Shown: in pieces, positions 8,565 through 17,220 of the stretch
Layout: each line of letters opens with the position of its first letter
How positions within the stretch are numbered: the first letter of the stretch is position 1
From: Bacillus sp. (in: firmicutes)
GTDB lineage: Bacteria > Bacillota > Bacilli > Bacillales > Bacillaceae
Reading direction: 5' to 3'
NCBI GenBank assembly: GCA_031180805.1
Contig: JAPSLL010000014.1
Span: 32,940-96,939 of the forward strand
DNA length: 64,000 nt
Program-made: the position numbers and the translations under genes
Notes under the pieces: generated by a model
Databases searched by the model: none
What the model saw: only the letters and a program-made list of their open reading frames with translations
Told to the model about the DNA's origin: nothing

Positions 8565-9758
8565 ATGAGTTTACTAGAAAATATGAAGATGGCATTAAGT
8601 TCAGTTCTTGCACATAAGCTTCGATCAATTTTAACGATGTTAGGGATCATCATCGGAGTTGCATCTGTTATTTTAGTTGTAGCAATTGGGCAAGGTGGAG
8701 AGCAACTATTAAAAACCTCGATAACAGGACCAGGAAATACAATTGAGGTTTACTATGAGCCTAGTGAAGAAGAAATAATGTCAAATCCGAATGCTTTTCT
8801 GACAGCGGCGTTCACACAAGATGATGTAAAGGCGTTAAGTGAAATCCCTGAAGTGAAAAAAGTTGTCGCCTCCTCAACAGAGTATTTTCAAACACGTTTT
8901 CGTGAAGAAACGGCTGACACAAATGTATATGGAATTAATCAAGCCTACATTGAAGTTAACGGATTGAACGTTGAAAATGGACGGAATTTATTAGAGGCGG
9001 ATTTTATTGGGGGAACTCGTGTCGGAATTATTAGCTATGAACTCAAAGAGGAAATGTTTAAGGAAGAAGACCCTATTGGTCAAGTCGTCTGGATTAAAGG
9101 TCAACCAATTGAAATTGTCGGTGTATTAGAAAAACCAACGGGATTGTTTTCCTTCGGTACGATGGATATCTATATTCCTTCAAATACATTTAAATCTTCC
9201 TTTGGTAAGAGTGATTTTAACCAAGTAACTTTACAAGCTGAAAATGCTGATGTTATGCGAGAAGCTGGAGAGAAAGCAACAACATTATTAAATACGAAAC
9301 ATAATGCAGAAGAATCCTACAAAGTGTTTAATATGGAGGAGATGGCAGAAGGTATCGGGCAAATTACAACGATAATGACATTAATTATTGGTTCGATCGC
9401 CGGAATTTCATTAGTTGTTGGTGGAATAGGTGTGATGAATATTATGCTCGTTTCTGTTACAGAACGGACAAGAGAAATTGGAATACGAAAAGCGCTTGGT
9501 GCTTCAAAAAGTCAAATTCTCACACAATTCCTCATCGAATCTGTTACATTAACATTAATCGGCGGAATCGTTGGAATACTTTTAGGAACAGTTGCAGCTA
9601 ATATAGTTTCTATGTTTGCAGGCTGGCCATCACTAATATCTTGGCAAGTTGTGGTAGGAGGCTTGTTATTCTCGATGATAATTGGTGTTGTATTTGGAAT
9701 GCTTCCAGCAAATAAAGCAGCACGATTAAATCCAATTGAAGCATTACGATACGAATAG
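8565..9758 (+). CDS. yknZ: MacB-like ABC permease YknZ
   Basis: A 397-residue type VII ABC permease: membrane helix near residues 20-42, a large extracellular domain (about 45-265), then three membrane helices in an FtsX domain with the family-typical VTERTREIGIRKALGAS loop near residue 300 and a PANKAARLNPIEALRYE end. The length equals that of B. subtilis YknZ. MacB-type proteins act as mechanotransmitters rather than classic pumps. It starts 2 bp after yknY. Confidence 0.9.
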   Translation: MSLLENMKMALSSVLAHKLRSILTMLGIIIGVASVILVVAIGQGGEQLLKTSITGPGNTIEVYYEPSEEEIMSNPNAFLTAAFTQDDVKALSEIPEVKKVVASSTEYFQTRFREETADTNVYGINQAYIEVNGLNVENGRNLLEADFIGGTRVGIISYELKEEMFKEEDPIGQVVWIKGQPIEIVGVLEKPTGLFSFGTMDIYIPSNTFKSSFGKSDFNQVTLQAENADVMREAGEKATTLLNTKHNAEESYKVFNMEEMAEGIGQITTIMTLIIGSIAGISLVVGGIGVMNIMLVSVTERTREIGIRKALGASKSQILTQFLIESVTLTLIGGIVGILLGTVAANIVSMFAGWPSLISWQVVVGGLLFSMIIGVVFGMLPANKAARLNPIEALRYE

Positions 9759-9765
9759 AATAGAT

Positions 9766-9895
9766 AAACGAGGATAGCTCAAAATCAAAGGTTCAGACCC
9801 GTTAAACACAATATACAGACTAATGGCGAGGTTAGTTCACTATATATTGGTGTTTATTAGAGGGGTCAGAACTTTTGAGTCACCCTCGTTTTTTT
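9766..9895 (+). terminator. long nested hairpin with U-tract after yknZ (CTCAAAA repeat, copy 1)
   Basis: The outer stem AAACGAGG (9766-9773) pairs with CCTCGTTT (9884-9891), followed by further T residues. Inside it GCTCAAAA (9777) pairs with TTTTGAGT (9873), GTTC and GACCC pair with GGGTC and GAAC, TAAACAC (9803) pairs with GTGTTTA (9850), AATATA with TATATT, and at the tip ACTAA (9819) with TTAGT (9832). The outer arms share CTCAAAA, CAAAGGTTCAGACCC and TTTTGAGTCACCCTC with the element at 20021-20067. It should terminate the ykn operon, but it is much longer than a terminator needs to be. Confidence 0.7.
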
Positions 9896-9967
9896 ATTTG
9901 AAATAATCATAAACGATCAGAAATAGTCGAAAAATGAATGTTTTTGATTATTTATGAAAAAATATGA

Positions 9968-9996
9968 TTGATTTTGACGGGAGGTGAAAGTATAAT
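9968..9996 (+). promoter_or_regulatory. sigma-A promoter of fruKA
   Basis: TTGATT (9968-9973), a 17-bp spacer and a perfect TATAAT (9991-9996). Predicted transcription start is near 10003, leaving a leader of roughly 225 nt before fruK. Confidence 0.7.
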
Positions 9997-10014
9997 AAAC
10001 GTGTAAGGAACGGA

Positions 10015-10028
10015 TGTATTCGCTTACA
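10015..10028 (+). promoter_or_regulatory. cre-like site just downstream of the fruKA promoter
   Basis: TGTATTCGCTTACA is palindromic and matches the CcpA consensus TGWAARCGYTWWCA at 12 of 14 positions. It sits about 12 bp after the predicted transcription start, where bound CcpA would block elongation. It could alternatively be a site for another palindrome-binding regulator. Confidence 0.5.
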
Positions 10029-10229
10029 GTGAGTGGAAATAAATAAGATGCTAGTTTTCTAATCTTTAAGTAGGACTTTATAAATAGATAATCCTTAGGT
10101 ATTTCAGATTAAAAGATTTGCTTTGAATGATTGAACTCAATTTATATTCGAAATAAAAGTTCCGTAAGCTATATACAGAGTATTTTAGTTCTTTACTGTA
10201 AAAATAAATGCAATAAAGGTCGTGAATAA

Positions 10230-11141
10230 ATGATTTACACCGTAACATTGAATCCATCAGTTGATTACATCGTAAGAGTAGAACAATTTGAAATTGGTTC
10301 CTTGAACCGAACAACTGACGATACTAAATTCCCGGGTGGAAAGGGAATAAATGTATCACGAGTTATGAATCGATTAGGAGTCGAATCAAGCGCTTTAGGT
10401 TTTATTGGTGGCTTTACAGGGCAATTTGTTAAAGATTTCCTTGCTAACGAAAAGATAAACACTAATTTTGTTCAAGTTTCTGGGGACACAAGAATTAATA
10501 TTAAATTAAAGACAAATGTTGAAACAGAAATTAACGGACTTGGCCCAATGATTTCAGATGAGCAGTTAGGCGAATTCATGGAAGCATTTGAAAAAATGAC
10601 GAAGGAAGATATCGTTGTGTTAGCTGGTAGTATTCCAGGAACATTACCACCAACAATTTATAAGAAAATTATTTCTTTATGTAAGGAAAAAGAAATTAAA
10701 GTTGTTGCGGATGTTTCAGGTGATGCATTGGAAGAGGTTGTCCAACTTAAACCATATTTAATTAAACCAAACCACCACGAGCTTGGAGATTTATTTAAAA
10801 CTAACATTCAATCTCCAGAGGAAGCACTTGTATATGCAAAAAAATTAGTAAATCAAGGTGTTGAAAATGTAATCGTTTCTCTTGCAGAAAAGGGTGCTTT
10901 ACTTGTTACTGAAAACGAATGCTATATTGCAAACGTTCCAAAGGGAAATGTGGTTAATTCAGTAGGTGCCGGAGATTCGGTCGTAGGTGGGTTTTTAAGT
11001 GCATTTACAAAAAACGCTCCGATAGAAGAAGCCTTTAAAATTGGCGTTGCTTCAGGAAGTGCTACAGCTTTTTCAATGGAGCTTTGTACTAAAGAAAAAA
11101 TTGAGGAATTATTACCTCAAATACAGGTAAAAAAGATGTAA
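10230..11141 (+). CDS. fruK: 1-phosphofructokinase FruK
   Basis: A 303-residue PfkB-family kinase that phosphorylates fructose 1-phosphate to fructose 1,6-bisphosphate. Visible are the N-terminal TLNPSVDY motif of the FruK/LacC branch, the sugar-binding GGKGINVSRV motif near residue 33 and the ATP/anion-hole motif GAGDSVVGGF near 245, whose Asp is the catalytic base. It is followed after 12 bp by the fructose PTS gene, which makes fructose 1-phosphate. The usual upstream repressor gene fruR is absent. Confidence 0.93.
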   Translation: MIYTVTLNPSVDYIVRVEQFEIGSLNRTTDDTKFPGGKGINVSRVMNRLGVESSALGFIGGFTGQFVKDFLANEKINTNFVQVSGDTRINIKLKTNVETEINGLGPMISDEQLGEFMEAFEKMTKEDIVVLAGSIPGTLPPTIYKKIISLCKEKEIKVVADVSGDALEEVVQLKPYLIKPNHHELGDLFKTNIQSPEEALVYAKKLVNQGVENVIVSLAEKGALLVTENECYIANVPKGNVVNSVGAGDSVVGGFLSAFTKNAPIEEAFKIGVASGSATAFSMELCTKEKIEELLPQIQVKKM

Positions 11142-11153
11142 GGGGGAAGAACG

Positions 11154-13013
11154 ATGAAAATAACCGAGCTTTTAACAAAAGAGACAATAAAACTAAATCT
11201 TGGTTCTGGCTCAAAAGGAGAAGTTATCTCTGAATTAGTAACCGTATTAGAATCAGCTGGAAAATTAAACAACAAAGAAGAATATGAAAAAGCTGTATTA
11301 AATCGTGAGAAGCAAAGTACAACTGGTATTGGTGATGGTATTGCTATTCCCCATGCAAAAACAAACGCAGTGAAAAGTCCTGCGATTGCTTTTGGACGAT
11401 CTAAATCAGGAATTGATTATGAAGCACTTGATGGGCAACCAAGTCATTTGTTTTTTATGATTGCAGCCTCTGAAGGAGCGAACAACACGCATTTGGAAGC
11501 GTTGTCGAAATTATCTTCAATTTTGATGAAGCAAGAAGTGAGAGACCAGCTATTACAAGCAAAAATAAGTGAAGAAGTGTTATCAATTATTGATAAATAT
11601 GATAGGCAAGATGAAGAAGAAGTAGCACCTGCGGGGAATAGTGGGAAAATCTTAGCAGTTACCGCTTGTCCAACGGGGATAGCGCATACGTATATGGCAG
11701 CTGATTCTTTAAAGGAAAAAGCAAAAGAAATGAATGTATCAATTAAAGTTGAGACAAACGGTTCAGGTGGGGCGAAAAATGTCTTAACAGATGCAGAGAT
11801 TGAAGAGGCTACTGCCATTATTGTTGCAGCTGACAAAAATGTTGAAATGGAACGTTTTAAAGGGAAGCACGTAATCATTGTTCCAGTTGCTGACGGAATC
11901 AGAAAACCGCAAGAATTAATTGAACGTGCATTAAAGCAAGATGCAGCCATATATAAAGGAAATGGTGAAGGTAAAAAAGAAGATCGCGGTAGTGAAAGAT
12001 CAGGATTTTATAAGCATTTAATGAATGGTGTTTCAAATATGCTCCCATTTGTTGTTGGTGGCGGAATTTTAATTGCCCTCTCATTTATGTTCGGTATTCA
12101 TGCTTCTGATCCTAATCATGAATCTTATAATGCGTTTGCAGCAGCATTAAATACAATTGGTGGCGGAAATGCATTTGGGTTAATGATTCCTGTATTAGCT
12201 GGGTTCATCGCTTTAAGCATTGCGGATCGTCCAGGTTTAGCACCAGGTATGGTCGGTGGATTTATGGCAGCACAAGGTGGAGCAGGATTTTTAGGTGGAC
12301 TAATTGCAGGGTTTTTAGCAGGTTATGTTATTGTGCTATTGAAAAAACTATTATCAGGTCTTCCAGCTTCATTGGAAGGGATAAAACCAGTTCTTCTTTA
12401 TCCAGTACTAGGGATATTTTCAGTTGGAATGATTATGTATTTTGTAGTAAACAAACCTGTAAGTGAATTAAATTTATTAATAAGTGATTTTTTAGGTGGT
12501 TTAGGTACAGGAAATTTAGTGTTGCTTGGCTTAATTCTTGGCGGAATGATGGCGATTGATATGGGTGGTCCAATCAATAAAGCGGCATTTACTTTCGGGA
12601 TTGCGATGATTGACGCTGGGAATTTTGCTCCACATGCAGCTGTTATGGCAGGTGGAATGGTTCCTCCTTTAGGAATTGCACTTGCTACAACAATTTTTAG
12701 AAATAAATTTACAAAACGTGAACGTGAGGCAGGTATTACTTGCTATATTATGGGAGCTTCATTTATTACTGAGGGGGCTATTCCATTTGCAGCCTCTGAT
12801 CCAGCACGTGTTATTCCTTCAGTAGTCGCAGGTTCAGCAGTTGCCGGAGCGTTAGCAATGTTCTTTGGAAATGGTCTTCGTGCCCCTCACGGTGGAGCTT
12901 TCGTAATACCACTTGTCGAAGGGAATCCAGTATTATATTTTGTTGCAATTGTAATCGGTGCTATTGTTACTGCGATTTTGTTAGGAATCTTAAAAAAACC
13001 AGTAAACGAATAA
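11154..13013 (+). CDS. fruA: PTS fructose transporter EIIABC, FruA
   Basis: A 619-residue fused permease. The EIIA domain (residues 1-150) has the phosphorylated His in AIPHAKT near residue 66. The EIIB domain (about 165-260) has the active Cys in TACPTGIAHTYMA near 171. The EIIC domain (about 285-610) contains the membrane helices and GGMMAIDMGGPINKAA. It imports fructose and phosphorylates it to fructose 1-phosphate using HPr. It forms an operon with fruK and ends at a strong terminator. Confidence 0.95.
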   Translation: MKITELLTKETIKLNLGSGSKGEVISELVTVLESAGKLNNKEEYEKAVLNREKQSTTGIGDGIAIPHAKTNAVKSPAIAFGRSKSGIDYEALDGQPSHLFFMIAASEGANNTHLEALSKLSSILMKQEVRDQLLQAKISEEVLSIIDKYDRQDEEEVAPAGNSGKILAVTACPTGIAHTYMAADSLKEKAKEMNVSIKVETNGSGGAKNVLTDAEIEEATAIIVAADKNVEMERFKGKHVIIVPVADGIRKPQELIERALKQDAAIYKGNGEGKKEDRGSERSGFYKHLMNGVSNMLPFVVGGGILIALSFMFGIHASDPNHESYNAFAAALNTIGGGNAFGLMIPVLAGFIALSIADRPGLAPGMVGGFMAAQGGAGFLGGLIAGFLAGYVIVLLKKLLSGLPASLEGIKPVLLYPVLGIFSVGMIMYFVVNKPVSELNLLISDFLGGLGTGNLVLLGLILGGMMAIDMGGPINKAAFTFGIAMIDAGNFAPHAAVMAGGMVPPLGIALATTIFRNKFTKREREAGITCYIMGASFITEGAIPFAASDPARVIPSVVAGSAVAGALAMFFGNGLRAPHGGAFVIPLVEGNPVLYFVAIVIGAIVTAILLGILKKPVNE

Positions 13014-13020
13014 ACATAAG

Positions 13021-13056
13021 GGCTCAAGTCTTGAAACGAAGATTTGGGCCTTTTTT
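13021..13056 (+). terminator. intrinsic terminator of fruKA
   Basis: GGCTCAAGTCTT pairs with AAGATTTGGGCC (two G-U pairs), 6-nt loop, then six T residues; it begins 7 bp after the fruA stop. Confidence 0.9.
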
Positions 13057-13404
13057 CTATTATAATGGAAAAGTTAACGAAATGAATGTTGGGTTTATAC
13101 TAACTCTCTATGGATCTTCGAATATGTAATTTTGTATTGATAAAAAAAATAGTGCAATGCTAATAACGTAATTACTCGAAAGCAAATTTAACATGCTAAT
13201 ATAGAATAATAATAAATATGTTACGTCTTCAAGATTACGGATAGATGAAATAAACCTACCGCAAAAAAACAAACCCCATTTTTTCACTTTATATGATTAT
13301 TTTGTAAAAAATATAAAAAGTTAAAGGATTTTTTTTATTTATAGCAAATAATTAGTCGTAAATAGGTATAATGGAGATAAGCATTTAATTAGGAGGATTC
13401 AACC
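13057..13404. other. gene-free AT-rich region upstream of the signal peptidase gene
   Basis: No ORF with a ribosome site on either strand. A TATAAT at 13367-13372 lies 33 bp before the start codon and may be the -10 of the signal peptidase gene, but no acceptable -35 stands 16-18 bp upstream. Confidence 0.5.
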
Positions 13405-13965
13405 ATGGCACGAACTGAAACAGTATCTTCAAAATCAAAAATTTGGGAATGGACGAAGGCGATTGTTTTTGCACTTGGGCTTGCGCTTATCATTCGTTTC
13501 TTTATATTTGAACCATATGTTGTTGAAGGATCATCAATGGATCCGACATTAAAAGATGGAGATCGCCTTTTTGTAAATAAAACATTGAAATATATCGGAG
13601 AAATTAAGAAGGGAGATATCGTCATAATAGAAGGGAAAGAAGAAAATATTCGCTATGTAAAAAGAATCATTGGTTTACCAGGAGACAAGGTTAGTGCAGA
13701 ACAAGGAGAAGTATATGTTAACGGAAAGAAGATTTCAGAGCCTTATTTAGCAGCTAATGAAGAGGAAGCGGAAGAAATGGGCTTGCTTCTAACGAGCGAT
13801 TTTGAAGAAATTGAAGTTCCCGAAGATAAGTACTTCGTTATGGGAGATAATCGCCTTGATAGCATGGATAGCCGCAATGGACTTGGATTAATAGAATCAG
13901 ATAGAATCTTAGGTAAATCGGAATTTATTTTTTTTCCGTTAAGTCATTTTAGTAAAACAGAATAG
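13405..13965 (+). CDS. lepB: signal peptidase I (SipT position)
   Basis: A 186-residue type I signal peptidase, close in length to Bacillus Sip proteins. One N-terminal membrane helix (residues 16-34) anchors the catalytic domain outside the cell. The nucleophile Ser is in GSSMDPT near residue 43, the general-base Lys in RYVKRIIG near 85, and the conserved GDNR with SxDSR box near 150. It removes signal peptides from secreted preproteins. It stands downstream of fruA as sipT does in B. subtilis. TAGGAGG precedes the ATG. Confidence 0.93.
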   Translation: MARTETVSSKSKIWEWTKAIVFALGLALIIRFFIFEPYVVEGSSMDPTLKDGDRLFVNKTLKYIGEIKKGDIVIIEGKEENIRYVKRIIGLPGDKVSAEQGEVYVNGKKISEPYLAANEEEAEEMGLLLTSDFEEIEVPEDKYFVMGDNRLDSMDSRNGLGLIESDRILGKSEFIFFPLSHFSKTE

Positions 13966-13970
13966 CGATA

Positions 13971-14003
13971 AAAAAGATAGAGGAAAACCTCTATCTTTTT
14001 TTT
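13971..14003 (+). terminator. intrinsic terminator of the signal peptidase gene
   Basis: AAAAGATAGAGG and CCTCTATCTTTT form a 12-bp stem with a 4-nt loop and a run of T residues. Confidence 0.9.
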
Positions 14004-14167
14004 AAAACAGCTCAAAGGTGCTTGATGAAAAAACTGGATACACAAGCGAAATAGCTCATTCTTAAATTTATATAACGGACAGGGAACTTTTACTTTTCTT
14101 TGTAACATTTTTACATATGGTTCGACTACTTCTGTAAGCGTTAAAAAAATTAAAAAGGATGATTTAG

Positions 14168-15127
14168 ATGAAAAGAATTTTCTCAATCATTTCTCTTAGC
14201 TTACTGATTATGTTATTTACAGGTTGCAGTAACCATTCAAGTGAAGAAAACAGTCAAGCTGACAAAGCGCCATCAGAGGCGGAGTCGAAAAGCAGTCTTA
14301 CTAATCAAGCAGAAGTGGAACAAGATGTAAATATGAAATCAGAAACTGAAGTTAATATGGACCAAAAGGATAATGAAACAGCTGAGATAAAGGAGATGAA
14401 TCAACAGGCAAGAAAGGTTATTTACACAGCAAACCTGTCTATTAAAGTTGAAAGTTATGAGCAAACATTAAAGCTTATTCAACAAAAATTATCTGAAGCA
14501 AACGGCTATATTGTTAATTCTAATTCAAACTCTATCGGTGAAGATGAAGGTTTAGAGGGGACAATTACTGTCCGAATTCCACAAAATAAATTTGAATCAT
14601 TTATACAAGCTGTTGAAGCTGGAAGTACAAAGGTAATCGAGCGAAACATTACTGGACAGGATGTAACAGAGGAATTTGTAGACTTAGAATCTCGCTTGAA
14701 ATCAAAGCAAGTTGTAGAAGCGCGTTTATTAGACTTTATGAAAAATGCAGAAAAGACAGAAGACTTGTTAAAAATTTCAACAGATTTGGCAACTGTCCAA
14801 GAAGAAATCGAACAGATAAAAGGGAGGATGAATTATCTTTCTAATCAAGTTGAGCTATCTACGGTTACAATTTATATGACACAGGATTCGGTAAAAGTGC
14901 CATCACTTGATAATGAAAACTTAAATACTTGGGAGAAAACGAAGGAACAATTTATGAAGAGTTTAAACTTTTTATTGCAGGCGGGCTCTAGCTTATTTGT
15001 CCTTTTCGTAGGAAGTCTACCAATTCTTATCCTAATAGGTGGTTTACTCTTTCTATTTTGGCTTCTTGTAATAAAGAGACGTAAACAAAATGGAAAACCA
15101 CCTAAAATTGATCAAACTAACGATTAA
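14168..15127 (+). CDS. DUF4349 domain lipoprotein
   Basis: 319 residues. A lipoprotein signal peptide ends in LFTGC (lipidated Cys 20). A low-complexity acidic linker follows (about 21-85). Residues 88-265 are the DUF4349 domain, with a predicted coiled coil where LESRLKSKQVVEARL and TVQEEIEQIKGRM occur. A C-terminal membrane helix (about 280-305) ends in basic residues. The protein is therefore tethered to the outer face of the membrane at both ends. DUF4349 has no defined activity; such proteins are often annotated as anti-sigma-factor-like or signalling lipoproteins. Its 3' end overlaps the convergent gene by four bases. Confidence 0.8.
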   Translation: MKRIFSIISLSLLIMLFTGCSNHSSEENSQADKAPSEAESKSSLTNQAEVEQDVNMKSETEVNMDQKDNETAEIKEMNQQARKVIYTANLSIKVESYEQTLKLIQQKLSEANGYIVNSNSNSIGEDEGLEGTITVRIPQNKFESFIQAVEAGSTKVIERNITGQDVTEEFVDLESRLKSKQVVEARLLDFMKNAEKTEDLLKISTDLATVQEEIEQIKGRMNYLSNQVELSTVTIYMTQDSVKVPSLDNENLNTWEKTKEQFMKSLNFLLQAGSSLFVLFVGSLPILILIGGLLFLFWLLVIKRRKQNGKPPKIDQTND

Positions 15128-15384
15128 ATCGCAAGGAGCGTTAATAGTAACATCGTGACAAAAACAGTTCCTAAAACCATCAAAACACTTATTAAAATGG
15201 ACATTTTTTTATCAATTGGCAAATAGTTCGAAATAAATTTTTTCGTAGAAAAATTGATAATAATATAAAGGAAGATTACCCCGATAATGAATGTCAATCC
15301 TTTTGATTGAAAACCAAGAAAAGCAAAATAAAGACCTGATATAAAGATAAGTAGGCAGTATTCGATTAATGTATGTAATTTCAT
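15124..15384 (-). CDS. small membrane protein, possibly YkoA by position
   Basis: An 86-residue protein with about three hydrophobic helices (ends LMVLGTVFVTMLLLTLLAI). The best start is the ATG at 15384: AAAGGAGAG stands at ideal spacing before it, and that ribosome site lies inside the longer ORF beginning at GTG 15402. B. subtilis carries the small membrane protein gene ykoA between sipT and ykpA, so this may be its counterpart; I cannot confirm it from sequence alone. Function unknown. It is convergent with the DUF4349 gene. Confidence 0.65.
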   Translation of the reverse strand: MKLHTLIEYCLLIFISGLYFAFLGFQSKGLTFIIGVIFLYIIINFSTKKFISNYLPIDKKMSILISVLMVLGTVFVTMLLLTLLAI

Positions 15385-15490
15385 GATGAACTCTCCTTTC
15401 ACTAATAAATTATTTTATCATATCTTCTTTAAATCGACTAAATAAGGAGGAACAATTGTGTGAAATGTTGAATGTATAAAATAGGAAATT

Positions 15491-16015
15491 ATGAAAATGA
15501 GTGAAGGGGGATTTTTCCAAAAGATGAATTCGATAAAAGCAGTTACGAATATGCTCTTTGATGAGCTAGAATTAGCGGTTAAAACAACTACAAATTTACT
15601 ATTAAAAATAGAGGATAAGCAATGGGGATTTAGACCAACTAAAAATATGAGATCACTAGAGGAGCTTGTTCACCATTTAATCGCAATTCCACGCTCTGAT
15701 TTAACCTGTCTCATGCTGGAAAAAAGTATGGAGGAATATGAAAAAGTAGAAAAGGAAATCGCGGAGGTTAATGATCGAGAAAAGTTAGGAGAAATGATGA
15801 AGGAGAACCTTAGCGTTTTAAAAAATTACGTCAACTCACTTAGTGAGGATGAGCTATTGAATAAAAAAACAAAGCCATTTTACTATGAACAAGGCGGCCA
15901 TGTCCAAATAAAATGGCTAATGGAAATCGTTACTCATACGTATCACCATCGTGCACAGTTATTCAATTATCTTAAACAGTTAAATCATCCTGTTAATATG
16001 TTTGATTTGTATTAA
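15491..16015 (+). CDS. DinB-like four-helix metal-binding protein
   Basis: Up to 174 residues, all helical, of the DinB/DfrB-like superfamily. The putative metal-binding His triad is visible as HH in LVHHLIA (helix 2) and H in THTYHHRAQL near the C-terminus. Many Bacillus members are thiol-dependent transferases (BSH, mycothiol or other thiols) or stress proteins; the substrate is unknown. Start choice is uncertain: ATG 15491 has a weak AGGA, while ATG 15524 has AGGGGG about 13 nt upstream. The APH-type kinase gene begins 9 bp after its stop, so the two are probably co-transcribed. Confidence 0.7.
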   Translation: MKMSEGGFFQKMNSIKAVTNMLFDELELAVKTTTNLLLKIEDKQWGFRPTKNMRSLEELVHHLIAIPRSDLTCLMLEKSMEEYEKVEKEIAEVNDREKLGEMMKENLSVLKNYVNSLSEDELLNKKTKPFYYEQGGHVQIKWLMEIVTHTYHHRAQLFNYLKQLNHPVNMFDLY

Positions 16016-16024
16016 CTGTAAATC

Positions 16025-16927
16025 ATGATGTTACCAGAAAAATTTATTTATACAATAAAATCAGTACATAAGGAACATGGTGAACGGTGGTTACGTAAAT
16101 TTCCAGATTTAATTAAAGAATGTGAGGAGCAATGGTCGATTAAGGTCTTATCTCCATATGAATTGTCCTATAATTTCGTCGCACCAGTTCTTCATAAGGA
16201 TGGTAGAAGGATGGTTCTGAAGCTCGTTGTCCCGGGAAATGATGCATTACATAATGAAGTAGAAGCTTTAACATTATTTGATGGTGATGGAATTGCAAAA
16301 ATAATCGACTATGATTTAAATAAAGGGTTAATGCTCTTAGAATGTATTGAGCCTGGTGTAAAGCTTTCAACGATCAAAGACAATAAACAAGCGACGATGA
16401 TTATCGCTAAAGTAATGAAGAAATTATGGAAGCCTGCACCTGAAAATACAAAACTCCCTACCATTTTTCAAAGGATTAATGAATTTTCTAACATCCGAAA
16501 AACACACCCTAATGGAATCGGACCAATAACAAAAGAAATGCTGATTGAAGCGGAAAAATTATATGCTCATTTAGGGAGCACGATTAATCAATTATCTTTG
16601 CTTCATGGTGATTTACATCATTACAATGTCCTCGCTTCTGGAAAGGAATCATGGGTTGCGATCGATCCAAAGGGGTTAATTGGTGAAAAGGAATATGATG
16701 TGACGCAATATATGTTGAATGAACTCCCAGAACAAAATGTAGAGGAAACGATTACGGAACGACTCGAACTATTTGCTAAACAGCTTCATTTATCAAAGGA
16801 AAGAATGATTAAATGGTGTTATTGTCATACGATATTAAGCTGTTATTGGGATATTAAAGACTTTGGAAAGGCATCAATGAAATGGGTCATCGTCATGAAT
16901 ATTTTTAGGAAAATGAAGAATATGTGA
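16025..16927 (+). CDS. APH(6)-type aminoglycoside/hydroxyurea phosphotransferase family protein
   Basis: A 300-residue kinase-like fold. The catalytic loop HGDLHHYNVL near residue 193 and the metal-binding IDPKG near 213 are the Brenner motifs of aminoglycoside phosphotransferases, and the layout (LKLVVPG, NEVEAL, LLECIEPG) follows the APH(6) branch. Chromosomal Bacillus members rarely give resistance by themselves and may phosphorylate an unknown small molecule. No clear ribosome site precedes ATG 16025, so translation may be coupled to the DinB-like gene 9 bp upstream. Confidence 0.75.
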   Translation: MMLPEKFIYTIKSVHKEHGERWLRKFPDLIKECEEQWSIKVLSPYELSYNFVAPVLHKDGRRMVLKLVVPGNDALHNEVEALTLFDGDGIAKIIDYDLNKGLMLLECIEPGVKLSTIKDNKQATMIIAKVMKKLWKPAPENTKLPTIFQRINEFSNIRKTHPNGIGPITKEMLIEAEKLYAHLGSTINQLSLLHGDLHHYNVLASGKESWVAIDPKGLIGEKEYDVTQYMLNELPEQNVEETITERLELFAKQLHLSKERMIKWCYCHTILSCYWDIKDFGKASMKWVIVMNIFRKMKNM

Positions 16928-16950
16928 TAAAATCCAACGTCAAATGAAAG

Positions 16951-16984
16951 AGTGGTTCAACATTACAGTGAACCACTTTTTCTA
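16951..16984 (+). terminator. intrinsic terminator after the APH-type gene
   Basis: AGTGGTTCA pairs with TGAACCACT, 9-nt loop, then five T residues. Confidence 0.85.
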
Positions 16985-17220
16985 TTGGGTTTTATAAAAT
17001 TTTTGTCATTCGTTTTTAGAACATTGAGGTGAGAGACTCCTGTAAAAAGAAGCACGCAGAGTACAAAAGGAATCAAGAAGATTACGAGATGATTTAAGGG
17101 GTAAGAGAAGCCGATTATAAAGAATTTATTAAAATCGCTTATAAAATATTGATAATGTTGTTAAAAACTGTTAAAAATAGATTGTTATACTTATTGAAGT
17201 AGATTCAGAGGAGGGGTTAC

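Larger units (their letters stand above)
9896..10229 (+). other. gene-free leader region upstream of fruK
   Basis: Together with the hairpin this 471-bp gap between yknZ and fruK holds the fruK promoter and a cre-like site, then about 200 nt of AT-rich leader. In B. subtilis fruR (a DeoR-type repressor) occupies this place. I see no remnant of it here, and no strong riboswitch fold. Confidence 0.6.

Noticed and set aside
11444..11950. Reverse-strand ORF of 168 codons inside fruA
   Set aside because: It is a shadow of the well-supported fruA frame; Ser/Phe/Ala-rich composition is typical of antisense reading.
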